Of a stretch of DNA of 64,000 nucleotides, positions 1-7,657 are shown piece by piece. How positions within the stretch are numbered: the stretch's first letter is position 1; each line of letters opens with the position of its first letter. The notes beneath the pieces are model-generated. The model worked only from the letters and a program-made list of their open reading frames with translations. It was not told the DNA's origin and did no database searches. The stretch comes from Cacconaster sp045601245 (GTDB lineage: Bacteria; Bacteroidota; Bacteroidia; Bacteroidales; UBA932). The stretch covers positions 1 to 64,000 of the forward strand of contig JAZRZH010000052.1 in NCBI GenBank assembly GCA_045601245.1, given 5' to 3'. The position numbers and the translations under genes are program-made.

Positions 1-114
1 GGTATCAACACGTCAGCAATTCAGAAACATCTGAAGTCCATGTCTGACAAGGGATACATTGCTCGCAGAGAGAAAGATGGAGAATGGGACGTCTTCATTA
101 TCCCTTCGGCATAA
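1..114 (+). CDS. C-terminal end of a winged-helix-like protein (partial)
   Basis: The window opens inside a reading frame that ends at a TAA at 112-114. The 37 visible residues include IQKHLKSMSDKGYIARREK, which reads like the recognition helix and wing of a winged helix-turn-helix domain. In Bacteroidota such a tail often closes AAA/AlbA-type ATP-binding or Fic-type proteins. The domain call is a family-level impression and the parent protein is unknown because the 5' part lies outside the window. A perfect hairpin follows 16 bases after the stop. Confidence 0.5.
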   Translation, partial: GINTSAIQKHLKSMSDKGYIARREKDGEWDVFIIPSA

Positions 115-129
115 GGGCAATAATCGTCC

Positions 130-152
130 AAAGGTGGTAGGTTACCACCTTT
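130..152 (+). terminator. Candidate terminator hairpin after the partial gene
   Basis: Perfect 10-bp stem (AAAGGTGGTA at 130-139 against TACCACCTTT at 143-152) with a 3-base loop, 16 bases after the stop of the preceding gene. There is only a short T run, so termination is plausible but not certain. The same GGTGGTA word recurs downstream, so it may instead be a protein-binding palindrome. Confidence 0.4.
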
Positions 153-205
153 GAATGCAAAATTCCATTCCCCATCCGAATGCACCTGGCACTCGTCACA
201 CAAGG

Positions 206-290
206 CCATCGAGAGAAGATCTCGATGGATGAAAATTAGCGAAACATTTACCACTAAATAAGGTGGTAAAATCAACAAAAGTGGTATACC
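206..290. repeat. Cluster of palindromes sharing the word GTGGTA
   Basis: A perfect 9-bp inverted repeat lies at 206-214/220-228 (CCATCGAGA and its complement). A second palindrome at 247-254/263-270 (TTTACCAC and GTGGTAAA) and a further GTGGTA at 281-286 repeat the word found in the hairpin at 130-152. The arrangement suggests an operator or a decayed element. Confidence 0.4.
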
Positions 291-517
291 TAGGGATGAA
301 TTCTTATTGTGTGACCGTTGCGATTGTAGCGCACTTATCAATAATTCTCTTATCTTTGCGGTGCTTGTCACACAGCCAAACATGGGGCTGCGTCAATTGT
401 CAATAGTGGGTGACCAAGCGTCTCGCCAGAATATCGTAAGTTATTGACATTCAATCAAGTATAGTCAAGTGCATCGGAAAATAGAATCCGAAATCCACTT
501 CAGCATATTCCCTCTAT

Positions 518-622
518 TCAGCGATAGATGATCCATCCTGCCAGCGCGAGCTGAAGGATGAGGAACAGCGGCACGAGGATTTTAAACTTCCAGTGTTTCG
601 TCTTGTGGCGAAACACGCGCAT
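518..622 (-). CDS. Possible 34-residue single-span membrane peptide
   Basis: An ATG at 620-622 opens 34 codons ending in TGA at 518-520. The product starts with a basic stretch (MRVFRHKTKHWKFK) followed by a hydrophobic run of about 19 residues (ILVPLFLILQLALAGWII) and a short YR tail, the profile of a small inner-membrane peptide. A GGGG run sits directly before the ATG. It lies downstream of the beta-glucosidase gene on the same strand, about 86 bases after its stop, and could share its transcript. I recognise no family. It could also be the end of a decayed longer gene. Confidence 0.35.
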   Translation of the reverse strand: MRVFRHKTKHWKFKILVPLFLILQLALAGWIIYR

Positions 623-708
623 CCCCAGCCGGGCAACATGGCCTCAGCCGCGGTTCCCATTCCGGTGCGGCGGAATCCCTGCGACGCCCCGGTGTGTGAC
701 GCAACCGG

Positions 709-2982
709 CTATTTCTTCAATGTGAACTTTGTGCACTTGACGTCGCGCGAGTTGCTTCCGGCCATCAGAGTGAACTCGCCGGGTTCGGTGACGAACTCCA
801 GTTTCTGATTGTAGAAACCCAGGTCATTGCGGTCAATCAGGAATTCGACATCGCGGCTTTCTCCCGGCTGCAACTCGACCTGAGCGATGCCGCGGAGGTC
901 CTTGACATTGCGCGTAAGGGATGCCACCTCGTCCCTGACGTAGAGCTGGACAGTCTCCTTGCCTGCCCTGTCACCCGTATTGGCGACACGGACAGTGGCC
1001 TTGATGGTCTCGTTCATACGGTACTCGCTCTTGGCGAGCTGAGGTGCGCCGATCTCAAAGCTTGTATAACTCAGACCGTAGCCGAACGGATATGCCGGAG
1101 TGTAATCGATATCGGTATACGATGTGACGAAATCCCAGGAATCATTCTCGGGACGGCCCGTACTCTTGTAATTGTAATAAATCGGACACTGGCCAGTGAC
1201 GCGAGGGAAAGTCACCGGCAGTCTGCCGCTCGGATTGTAATCGCCTGAAAGTACGTCGGCAATGGCATTTCCGGCCTCGGTGCCGAGCCACCAAGTCAGC
1301 ACAACGGCATCCGCAGACGGCTCCATATCGCCGAAGGTGACAGGACGGCCGCACATCACGAGCACGATAACCGGCTTGCCGGTCTTCTTGAGTTCGCGTA
1401 CCAGAAGCTGATGGTCGGCCGGAACACTGATATCTGCCCTTGACTTGGCTTCGCCGCTCCATTTACCGCGTTCACCGACAGCCACTATCACCACATCGGC
1501 CCTCGAAGCCGCTGCCTTTGCCTCGGCAATCCTGGCCGGATTGACCGGCTGGGCCAGATGCTCGCCCTCGCGAACTTTCTCTCCACTCTCGAAATCATAG
1601 CCCGGAGCATAGAGGATGCGGGATGACGGGTAACGTTTCGAGAGTCCTTCGCGCACTGTCACAATGGCCGGCACAATGCCCTGATTCGCCCAGTATCCCT
1701 TCATGTCGACCTGGGAATCCGCCAGCGCTCCGATCAGCGCTATAGTGCCCGGATTTTCAGGCAGAGGCAGCACTGCATCGTTCTTCAGAAGCACGATGCT
1801 CTTGTCACCCGCCTCGCGGCTCAAGGCTCTCAGTTCAGGCGCGAGCTCCGTACGGGATTCGCGTTCCACATCGCAATAGCGGAACGGGTCATCGAACAGG
1901 CCAAGCTGGAATTTCTTAAGCAATATCCTGCGGACGGCATCGTCAACGTATTTCATAGGCACGGTCCCCTCCTCCACGAGTTCTTTCAGATGGCTCACGT
2001 ATGAACGTGACTCCATATCCATATCGCTGCCCGCAAATACTGCCAGCTTGGCGGCTTCTTTCTCGTCAGCCGCATATCGGTGGCTCACCATTTCTCCGAT
2101 CGAGCACCAGTCCGAAACTGTGAATCCCTGGAATCCCCATTCTCCCTTGAGCAGAGTGCGCTGCAAATAATCATTGGCTGTGGATGGGACACCGTTGATA
2201 TCATTGAAACTGTTCATGAATGTGGCTGCGCCTGCGTCCAAACCGGCCTTGTAAGGCGGAAGATACACCTCGTGCAGGGTAATCTCCGACATATCCACAG
2301 TATTGTAGTCCTTGCCTGCAATGCCTGCGCCGTATGCGGCGAAATGCTTCATGCACGCCATAATGGTCTCCGTGCTTGACAGATCATCGCCCTGGAATCC
2401 GCGCACTCTGGCAGCAGCTACGCGCGAACCCCACCAGGTGTCCTCACCGGCACCTTCCATAATGCGTCCCCAACGGGCATCGCGGGCTATATCGACCATA
2501 GGAGCGAATGTCCAGTGAATACCCTGCGAAGCGGCCTCCTTTGCGGCGCCCGTAGCGGTCCTTTGAATCAGGTCCAGATCGAAACTGGCGGCCTCGGCGA
2601 GCGGCAGAGGATATACCGTGCGCATTCCGTGGATCACGTCAAGTCCGAAAATGAGCGGAATGTGCAGCCTCGACTTCATGGCATACTCCTGCGCCTCACG
2701 GGTCTGCTCCGCTCCAACCAGATTCAGGATGGAACCCACCCTGCCTGCGCGCAACTGCTCTATCTTCGTCTCATCGGGCGTGGCCGGCCCCGTCACAAGG
2801 GAATCGTAGCAATACTGGTTCATCTGACCGATTTTCTCTTCAAGAGTCATCAGTTTGAGCACCGAATCCACCTTGTGGGCATACTCTCCCTCAATATCGA
2901 CCTTGGTCAGTCTGCATTCACCGCGTCCGCCGCAGCCGCTTATCAGGATAACTGCCGGCAGGAAATAAAGGAATCTTTTCAT
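709..2982 (-). CDS. bglX: Periplasmic GH3 beta-glucosidase, BglX-like lipoprotein
   Basis: A 757-residue glycoside hydrolase family 3 enzyme that should release terminal beta-linked glucose from oligosaccharides. The N-terminus has a lipoprotein signal (MKRFLYFLPAVILISGC), so it is probably anchored facing the periplasm. The N-terminal TIM-barrel region contains GLDVIHGMRTVYPLPLAEA, KHFAAYGAG and the nucleophile motif TVSDW with Asp291. The middle alpha/beta sandwich follows, and the C-terminus (about 660-750, with VANTGDRAGKETVQLYVRD) is the fibronectin-III-like cap. Length and domain order match BglX. No sus-like genes adjoin it, so its substrate is open. Confidence 0.9.
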   Translation of the reverse strand: MKRFLYFLPAVILISGCGGRGECRLTKVDIEGEYAHKVDSVLKLMTLEEKIGQMNQYCYDSLVTGPATPDETKIEQLRAGRVGSILNLVGAEQTREAQEYAMKSRLHIPLIFGLDVIHGMRTVYPLPLAEAASFDLDLIQRTATGAAKEAASQGIHWTFAPMVDIARDARWGRIMEGAGEDTWWGSRVAAARVRGFQGDDLSSTETIMACMKHFAAYGAGIAGKDYNTVDMSEITLHEVYLPPYKAGLDAGAATFMNSFNDINGVPSTANDYLQRTLLKGEWGFQGFTVSDWCSIGEMVSHRYAADEKEAAKLAVFAGSDMDMESRSYVSHLKELVEEGTVPMKYVDDAVRRILLKKFQLGLFDDPFRYCDVERESRTELAPELRALSREAGDKSIVLLKNDAVLPLPENPGTIALIGALADSQVDMKGYWANQGIVPAIVTVREGLSKRYPSSRILYAPGYDFESGEKVREGEHLAQPVNPARIAEAKAAASRADVVIVAVGERGKWSGEAKSRADISVPADHQLLVRELKKTGKPVIVLVMCGRPVTFGDMEPSADAVVLTWWLGTEAGNAIADVLSGDYNPSGRLPVTFPRVTGQCPIYYNYKSTGRPENDSWDFVTSYTDIDYTPAYPFGYGLSYTSFEIGAPQLAKSEYRMNETIKATVRVANTGDRAGKETVQLYVRDEVASLTRNVKDLRGIAQVELQPGESRDVEFLIDRNDLGFYNQKLEFVTEPGEFTLMAGSNSRDVKCTKFTLKK

Positions 2983-3086
2983 AGAATAAGTCTGTCAAAT
3001 ATTTGCTATCAACAAAAATACAAAAATTCAGGGAACTGTATACCATTTGGCCCGGGCCGCCGGCGGCAACAGTTATTGCCAGTAAT

Positions 3087-3240
3087 TCCCTGCACAATAA
3101 TCGCAAAAATGTGCAGGGATTGCTGTCTCAGGCCCATTCTATGCACAAATATTGGTTATTTGTGTATGGTTTGGACGCTCAGAGCCAGTTGCTGCACAAA
3201 AACTAACTTTTTGCGCAGCTCCCTCGCGCGCTTTACGGGC
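3087..3240. repeat. Three hairpins at 51-bp spacing, each starting TGCACAA
   Basis: TGCACAA begins at 3091, 3142 and 3193, exactly 51 bases apart. Each copy opens an inverted repeat: a perfect 10-bp stem at 3087-3096/3110-3119, an 8-bp stem (CACAAATA) at 3144-3151/3157-3164, and an 11-bp stem with one mismatch around 3192-3217. The sequence between stems is poorly conserved. It occupies the spacer between the beta-glucosidase start and the Smr gene end, and contains no reading frame. Confidence 0.55.
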
Positions 3241-3264
3241 GAACTAGTATTTATTTCCCTAATT

Positions 3265-3957
3265 TTATCTGATCGTCACTGCTGTGGCGCCTTCGCCGTA
3301 CGGGTTCCAGGAACAGGAGATTGCGTAAACGGTATCCAACTCTTCCCTGATCGCGGCCTTGAGGATGCCGTCACCGACGCCGTGGACAAAGATAATCCTG
3401 CTTCCGCGGTGCTTCAGCCTGGACCGCAGCGTCCTGCGGAAATACTCCAGCTGATGCGGCAGTTCCTGCCCCTTTGCAATGCCCAGCCCTCCCGGAATCG
3501 CCTCGACGTGAAGGTCGATCTCGACAGCCTTGTTCGTGAAAACCTGCCTCTCCTCTGCTGCCCGCTCTGATTTCGGGGATCCGACGCTCTGGCGCAGCTT
3601 CCGGTCCTCATCGGCATCATTCACTATGAAATCGTGCAATCCTGTAGGAATCACGAACCCGCTGTCAAGCTCGATCTCCACGCAATCCTTCCGGATATGC
3701 CTGATCACTCCCCTGTCGTTCGAGTCCATCAGGGTGACTTTCATCCCGGGCTGCAGACCCTGTTTGCTGACCTGGGACCGCGCATCCGGCCCCGCTCCCG
3801 CCTTTTCTTCCCGAATCCCGACCTTGGGCTTACGCCCGCCGGCCGCCTTCCCCAGCCCATTCTGAACCTTGGAAAGAGCAACGTCAGAGACACCTTTCTC
3901 AAGCTCCCTCTTCAATGCCTTGAGCGCTGCGAAATCGTTGAATGAATTACCTGCCAT
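3265..3957 (-). CDS. Smr-domain protein
   Basis: A 230-residue protein. Residues from about 145 to the end form an Smr (small MutS-related) domain: VEIDLHVEAI carries the LDLH-type motif and FVHGVGDGILK the HGxGxG loop, both typical of Smr nucleases. Before it, residues 70-110 (LQPGMKVTLMDSNDRGVIRHI) form a small beta-rich KOW/SH3-like segment as in DUF2027/Smr proteins of Bacteroidota. The N-terminal 60 residues are charged and probably disordered. It lacks the MutS2 ATPase, so this is a stand-alone Smr protein, probably acting on nucleic acid. It starts at the ATG at 3955-3957. Confidence 0.75.
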   Translation of the reverse strand: MAGNSFNDFAALKALKRELEKGVSDVALSKVQNGLGKAAGGRKPKVGIREEKAGAGPDARSQVSKQGLQPGMKVTLMDSNDRGVIRHIRKDCVEIELDSGFVIPTGLHDFIVNDADEDRKLRQSVGSPKSERAAEERQVFTNKAVEIDLHVEAIPGGLGIAKGQELPHQLEYFRRTLRSRLKHRGSRIIFVHGVGDGILKAAIREELDTVYAISCSWNPYGEGATAVTIR

Positions 3958-4332
3958 CGTGACCGTCGATTATGACACGAAGATAGGCATAATTTGCGGA
4001 TGATGAACTGACGCGGTCCGAAGTATGTGTCCAGGAGCCTGGAGAGTGGTCCAGCAGAGCTTGATGCTTTGCCCGCGTGGCCAGGACTCGCGGATTGAGC
4101 AGCAGGGCCTTAGGTTGCCGGAGGGGCGTCCGAATCCCCGGAAGGAATTGCCGTTCTGAGCGTCTGCGTCGCCGAAATTGCTGCTGGCGGGGGATGCCGG
4201 GAGACCTCAAACTGCTTGAAGCCGGAAAATCTATCCGGCACAATACCTTATCCACTCCTTGACAACCACGGAAGTGCAAAACCCCAAGTAATTGCACTTC
4301 CCTGCTTCGAAAAGCATCAAGTGAAGTGCAAA
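3958..4332. other. Gene-free spacer with palindromes
   Basis: No supported gene. The long minus-strand frame across it has a low-complexity Arg/Gln composition unlike the neighbouring proteins. The right part carries the palindromic repeats at 4270-4350. Confidence 0.45.
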
Positions 4333-4350
4333 TTAGGCCGTTTCTGCACT
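4270..4350. repeat. GAAGTGCA palindromic repeats
   Basis: A perfect 10-bp inverted repeat (GGAAGTGCAA at 4270-4279, TTGCACTTCC at 4292-4301) is followed by a second, shorter pair (AGTGCA at 4325-4330, TGCACT at 4345-4350). The second pair overlaps the truncated end of the YdeI-like remnant, so the repeats may mark the point where that gene was cut. Confidence 0.5.
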
Positions 4351-4488
4351 CCCCTTGATAACCCAACCCGGGCTGGAGGCTGCATTGGCGCGATTGATAC
4401 GAAGCCAGAAGTCCGATACCTTGTCGTGATTCTCAAGATACCAGGCGTAGAGTTCATCTCTGGTGTGTATGTCAAGCAGATTGGTGAC
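4333..4488 (-). pseudogene. 5' remnant of a YdeI/OmpD-associated family gene
   Basis: About 50 codons are open from 4488 to a TAA at 4333-4335 and encode LDIHTRDELYAWYLENHDK followed by SDFWLRINR. This reads like the N-terminus of the YdeI/OmpD-associated (bacteriocin-protection) family. The expected start position is damaged: an ATG at 4492-4494 is followed at once by TAA in this frame. The rest of the protein, normally about 190 residues, is missing. Similarity then stops where the GAAGTGCA palindromes begin. The family call rests on pattern recognition only. Confidence 0.4.
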
Positions 4489-4503
4489 TTACATTGAGTG
4501 CCG

Positions 4504-4929
4504 TTATTTGAGGAATGAAATCACCTCGTCCAGGCTGTCAGTGACGAGGTCAAAGAGTTTGTACATCAGCTCCGCCTCCTGCATTTCCGATATGTAGACG
4601 ATGACCCTCTTGCCTTTGCCTGCGAACCAACCGGCCTCGGTGTGAGCACTGCGGCCGCAAGGCAGAATCAGTACGCAGGTGTCAGCCCATTCGAGGGCCT
4701 GAATGTCGTTGGAGAATTGTTGTTGTGCTCTGGGGCTCTTCATTCCTTCACGATACTGGTCCACGCCCCAGTCCATATAGTTCGGGTCCACGTCTGACCA
4801 ATGGAATCCGCTCGTTCCCTGAGGAGGGTTGCGGAAATCATATACCTCGTGGCCGGCGTCCCTGAGCCTGGTCACAACATCGGGATAATACTGGTTCCTC
4901 CAGCTGCTTGCTACGTATATCTTTGCCAT
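4504..4929 (-). CDS. Nucleoside 2-deoxyribosyltransferase-fold protein
   Basis: A 141-residue protein beginning MAKIYVASSWRN, with RLRDAGHEVYDFRNP and a later SNDIQALEWADTCVLILPCG. This arrangement (an A-S-W-R-N first strand, then an aspartate/acid-containing segment, then a hydrophobic strand with GRSAHTEAGWFAGKGK) matches the nucleoside 2-deoxyribosyltransferase/TIR-like fold. Family members cleave or transfer N-glycosidic bonds, but the precise substrate cannot be read here. The ATG at 4927-4929 is chosen: the longer frame extends through an AT-rich promoter region and a consensus promoter lies 22 bases upstream. Confidence 0.65.
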   Translation of the reverse strand: MAKIYVASSWRNQYYPDVVTRLRDAGHEVYDFRNPPQGTSGFHWSDVDPNYMDWGVDQYREGMKSPRAQQQFSNDIQALEWADTCVLILPCGRSAHTEAGWFAGKGKRVIVYISEMQEAELMYKLFDLVTDSLDEVISFLK

Positions 4930-4950
4930 AAGAGTAGCTATTTGTGATAA

Positions 4951-4981
4951 CAAAGATAATGAGATTCGGCTGATCGGGCAA
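4951..4981 (-). promoter_or_regulatory. Bacteroidota-type promoter for the 4504-4929 gene
   Basis: On the minus strand, TTG (4981-4979), a 20-base spacer and TATCTTTG (4958-4951) match the Bacteroidota primary-sigma consensus TTG-N19-21-TAnnTTTG. The expected transcription start near 4944 leaves a leader of about 15 bases. Confidence 0.65.
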
Positions 4982-5112
4982 TGAGAATAATTGAAAATGG
5001 AGTTGGAAAACCATAACCTGCTGATTATTTCACCAACAACCAGCACAGGCCTCCGGTCCCCTGCCACGATGTGATTTCTCCTTATTGTTCAAGTTCTTTT
5101 CCAACAATATTA

Positions 5113-5142
5113 TTGCGATTCAGGCAGATAGAATTAAATTTG
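5113..5142 (+). promoter_or_regulatory. Bacteroidota-type promoter for the small ORF/lipoprotein unit
   Basis: TTG at 5113-5115, a 19-base spacer and TAAATTTG at 5135-5142. The predicted start near 5149 lies about 30 bases before the ATG of the small ORF at 5180, which supports that ORF being transcribed with the lipoprotein gene. Confidence 0.65.
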
Positions 5143-5179
5143 CAGCGCAATTCTGATTCTGATTAAAAATTCGCCAAAT

Positions 5180-5323
5180 ATGGGAGTTATAGATTCAACG
5201 AAAGCATACAGAACACCTCACGTCAATGTTGTCGAAGCGTTTGTTCACGACATTGTCTGTATAAGCCCGGATTCCGGCGCCGTCAAAGTTGATGGCTTTA
5301 CGGAAGAACAAATTGACTGGTAA
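5180..5323 (+). CDS. 47-residue small protein preceding a fimbrillin-like lipoprotein
   Basis: An ATG at 5180 opens 47 codons ending in TAA at 5321-5323, one base before the ATG of the downstream lipoprotein gene. It begins MGVIDSTKAYRTPHVNVVEA and ends GFTEEQIDW. It has no signal peptide and no membrane span. A consensus promoter sits just upstream. A second ORF of the same kind (11099-11233) precedes the paralogous lipoprotein; both share a Tyr-x-x-Pro near the start, an I-C-[IL]-S segment in the middle and a G-[FY]-x-E-E...W end. That paired conservation is the main evidence for it being real. The function is unknown: a short partner protein or a leader peptide coupling translation are both possible. 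Confidence 0.7.
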   Translation: MGVIDSTKAYRTPHVNVVEAFVHDIVCISPDSGAVKVDGFTEEQIDW

Positions 5324-5324
5324 T

Positions 5325-7619
5325 ATGAAAAAGAGCATTATTCCCTTTATCGCGGCTCTCATACTGCCTTTTGCCTGCACACGGGTTGAAGAGCCGTCCA
5401 TCGACACCGCGGACGGCGATGGAAAGACCCTCGTAATTTCCGCCCATTACAATCCCGTCACAAGAACACTTCTTAACGAGGACAACAGTGTCTCATTTAT
5501 TGAAACTGACGCACTGTCCGTCTTCTGCCAGATAGATGAAGCCAATTACGGAAACAATAAATTCTCCGTCAGCCGGCTGTATGACGACGGCTCGGCCGAT
5601 TTCCAGGGCCACGTCGCTTCTACTGAAGGGATGATGCCGGTAATATGTCCGTATCGGGAAGATGCGACATTTGAGAAATACGGTAAGACACATAAGTTAT
5701 CATTTGACGTTCCCGTAGAACAGAAGGCTGTTCCCGGCTCATTCGACCCGGATGCTGCGGTTAGTTCTGGTATGGCCGTAGTCGATGAGGACGGCAATGT
5801 GAGCGTGTCGCTCAGCAATGCCTGCGCCCTGGTCAAATTCACCGTCCCCCTTGGAGAATATTCAAAAGTGACTCTCAGTGCAGTCGGCCGTGAGATATGC
5901 GGACCCTGCTATGCCAATGTGACCAGTACTGTCGGTGACATAGCAATATCAACGGGCGGCGGGAGTACCGTCACCCTCAAGGGCGACATAGAAGGCGGCA
6001 ACACCTACTTCCTTGCTGTCGTTCCCGGCGAAGCTACGGGAGGCATAACCGTCAGACTTTATGATAGGGACGGCAACCTCGCCGGAGAGAAAACCACGAC
6101 CAATTCAGTGACATTCACCAGGAGCCACATTCTCAATATAGGTCTCCTTCCGACCTCCTCGCCGACTTGGAACGGCAGCGGCACGGCTTCCGACCCATAC
6201 ATTATAGAGACCTCAGCCCATTTCAGGCTCCTTGCCCAGGCATTCTCCCTCAGGGAGACCGCAAAACCGTACGCAGGCAAGCATTTCCTTCAGACCAGCG
6301 ACATAGATATGGACGGAGAGGAAATAACAATTGGCAATTACAAAGACCGGTACAAAGATACCTCCCCGGCGTGGGATGTGCCAACCTTCTTCAACGCCAT
6401 CTATGATGGTGGCGGCCACGTTATATCAAACTACAGGCTCAAGTTCATAGGTATGAACGCTCACTACTATGCAGGCCTGTTCAACTGTGTCAAGGATGCC
6501 GAAATCAAAAACCTCAAAGTCCGACCGGCTGTGAATGAGAGAGGGAATCTCATTGACGGCATATCTGACATCGATGGATACTACAATATAGGCCTGCTCG
6601 TCGGCTTTCTCAACGCCAATACTACAATTTCAGGATGCACCTCCCTCGCAAGAATCGACAGAATGCCTTATGAAGTAGAATGCACTGAAGAGACGGGGTT
6701 CCTTGAAACACCGCTTACAATCAATCTCGGCGGAATCGTCGGGTATATCAGTGCGGCACCAGGCTACGTTGTCAACTTCTCCGGCTGTACCAACGAAGCC
6801 GATCTGAAATTGCTGAAGGGTTCCAATATGATCGTTGCAGGTGGCATCATAGGAGCCCACTATTATGACAGCTTCACTATCAATATTGATCGCTGTCGAA
6901 ACAAAGGCAGCGTTACTGCGGAGTCCAACAAGGCCGAGGCTTTTGCCGGCGGCATCTTCGGACGTATCTCCGACGGCTTTGGAGGCGACATTCTGACGCT
7001 CATCTCCAACTGCGTCAATGAAGGCTCCATCAGTGCGAAGACTCAGGCATCAAAGGACGCATGCGCAGGCGGCATTGCAGGAAGCAACAACTCCGACGGA
7101 TGGGGACTATTGCAATTCTCCGACAGAGACCCTTGGGTATACAACTGCTTGAACAAGGGAGACATCTATGCCTATGGCGACGATGCGATGGCCGGAGGCA
7201 TTTTCGGATACTGCTATGACAGTGACACGAAACTCGCTCTGTGCGTCAATACGGGACGGATTTCTGCCGTCGGCCAAACCGGAAGCGACCCGATTTCCGG
7301 CCCGATATGCGCGACCGGCGGCGACCATTGGTGGTGCTTCTGGCTTGTGCCTGACCAATTCAATAATTATGCTCCGGAAAGCTATTACCATTGTTATCCT
7401 TGCACCGGCGGATTCATAAAGGGCAGCGGCGACAATGCCGGCACCCCCGAATATGTAAGGCTTTATGGCAAGGCAAGCGACAGCGAGACCGGTGACAATC
7501 TATTTGACAAGACCGAATGGAGCAGGTCTGACTGGGCGGCGGCTGCTTCCTGGACAGGATTGTCGAACGTATATTGGGGCACTGCAGACCACGAGAACAC
7601 CATCGATCTCGTTTTCTGA
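5325..7619 (+). CDS. Fimbrillin-like/GLUG-repeat lipoprotein
   Basis: A 764-residue predicted surface lipoprotein. The signal MKKSIIPFIAALILPFAC fixes the start at 5325 rather than the longer upstream frame. Residues about 30-280 resemble the Bacteroidales fimbrillin (FimA/Mfa-like) fold, with a central VSLSNACALVKFTVP segment and a strand ending SVTFTRSHILNIGLLP. From about 285 a GTASDPYIIETSAHFRLLAQ-type segment leads into repeats of the GLUG kind (GGIVGYIS, AGGIIGAHYY, AGGIFGRISDG, AGGIAGSN, AGGIFGYCYD), probably a beta-helical stalk or binding region. It is a paralogue of 8886-11093. A role in adhesion or glycan contact is inference from the family. Confidence 0.8.
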   Translation: MKKSIIPFIAALILPFACTRVEEPSIDTADGDGKTLVISAHYNPVTRTLLNEDNSVSFIETDALSVFCQIDEANYGNNKFSVSRLYDDGSADFQGHVASTEGMMPVICPYREDATFEKYGKTHKLSFDVPVEQKAVPGSFDPDAAVSSGMAVVDEDGNVSVSLSNACALVKFTVPLGEYSKVTLSAVGREICGPCYANVTSTVGDIAISTGGGSTVTLKGDIEGGNTYFLAVVPGEATGGITVRLYDRDGNLAGEKTTTNSVTFTRSHILNIGLLPTSSPTWNGSGTASDPYIIETSAHFRLLAQAFSLRETAKPYAGKHFLQTSDIDMDGEEITIGNYKDRYKDTSPAWDVPTFFNAIYDGGGHVISNYRLKFIGMNAHYYAGLFNCVKDAEIKNLKVRPAVNERGNLIDGISDIDGYYNIGLLVGFLNANTTISGCTSLARIDRMPYEVECTEETGFLETPLTINLGGIVGYISAAPGYVVNFSGCTNEADLKLLKGSNMIVAGGIIGAHYYDSFTINIDRCRNKGSVTAESNKAEAFAGGIFGRISDGFGGDILTLISNCVNEGSISAKTQASKDACAGGIAGSNNSDGWGLLQFSDRDPWVYNCLNKGDIYAYGDDAMAGGIFGYCYDSDTKLALCVNTGRISAVGQTGSDPISGPICATGGDHWWCFWLVPDQFNNYAPESYYHCYPCTGGFIKGSGDNAGTPEYVRLYGKASDSETGDNLFDKTEWSRSDWAAAASWTGLSNVYWGTADHENTIDLVF

Positions 7620-7657
7620 TATCAATGCTGCAGTGACGGCAACCTCTTGCCTGACCG

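Larger units (their letters stand above)
115..517. other. Gene-free spacer
   Basis: No supported protein gene. It holds the palindromes described separately and a TATCTTTG word at 351-358 that resembles a Bacteroidota -7 element. No TTG sits at the expected distance and no gene follows on the plus strand, so I do not call a promoter. Confidence 0.5.

Noticed and set aside
21..383. Minus-strand 120-codon frame
   Set aside because: It runs antisense to the end of the partial gene and across the palindromes; the translation has no domain-like pattern.
3087..3240. Possible CRISPR array from regular 51-bp spacing
   Set aside because: Only about 7 bases are conserved between units, the stems differ, and no cas genes are present.
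2515..3570. Plus-strand 351-codon frame
   Set aside because: Antisense to the beta-glucosidase and Smr genes and reads through the phased hairpins; a shadow frame in GC-rich DNA.
3947..4366. Minus-strand 139-codon frame
   Set aside because: It overlaps the Smr gene start and the YdeI remnant in another frame, and is Arg/Gln-rich with no recognisable pattern.
4930..5067. N-terminal extension of the 4504-4929 protein
   Set aside because: A consensus minus-strand promoter lies within it and the family's start MAKIYVASSW fits the inner ATG.
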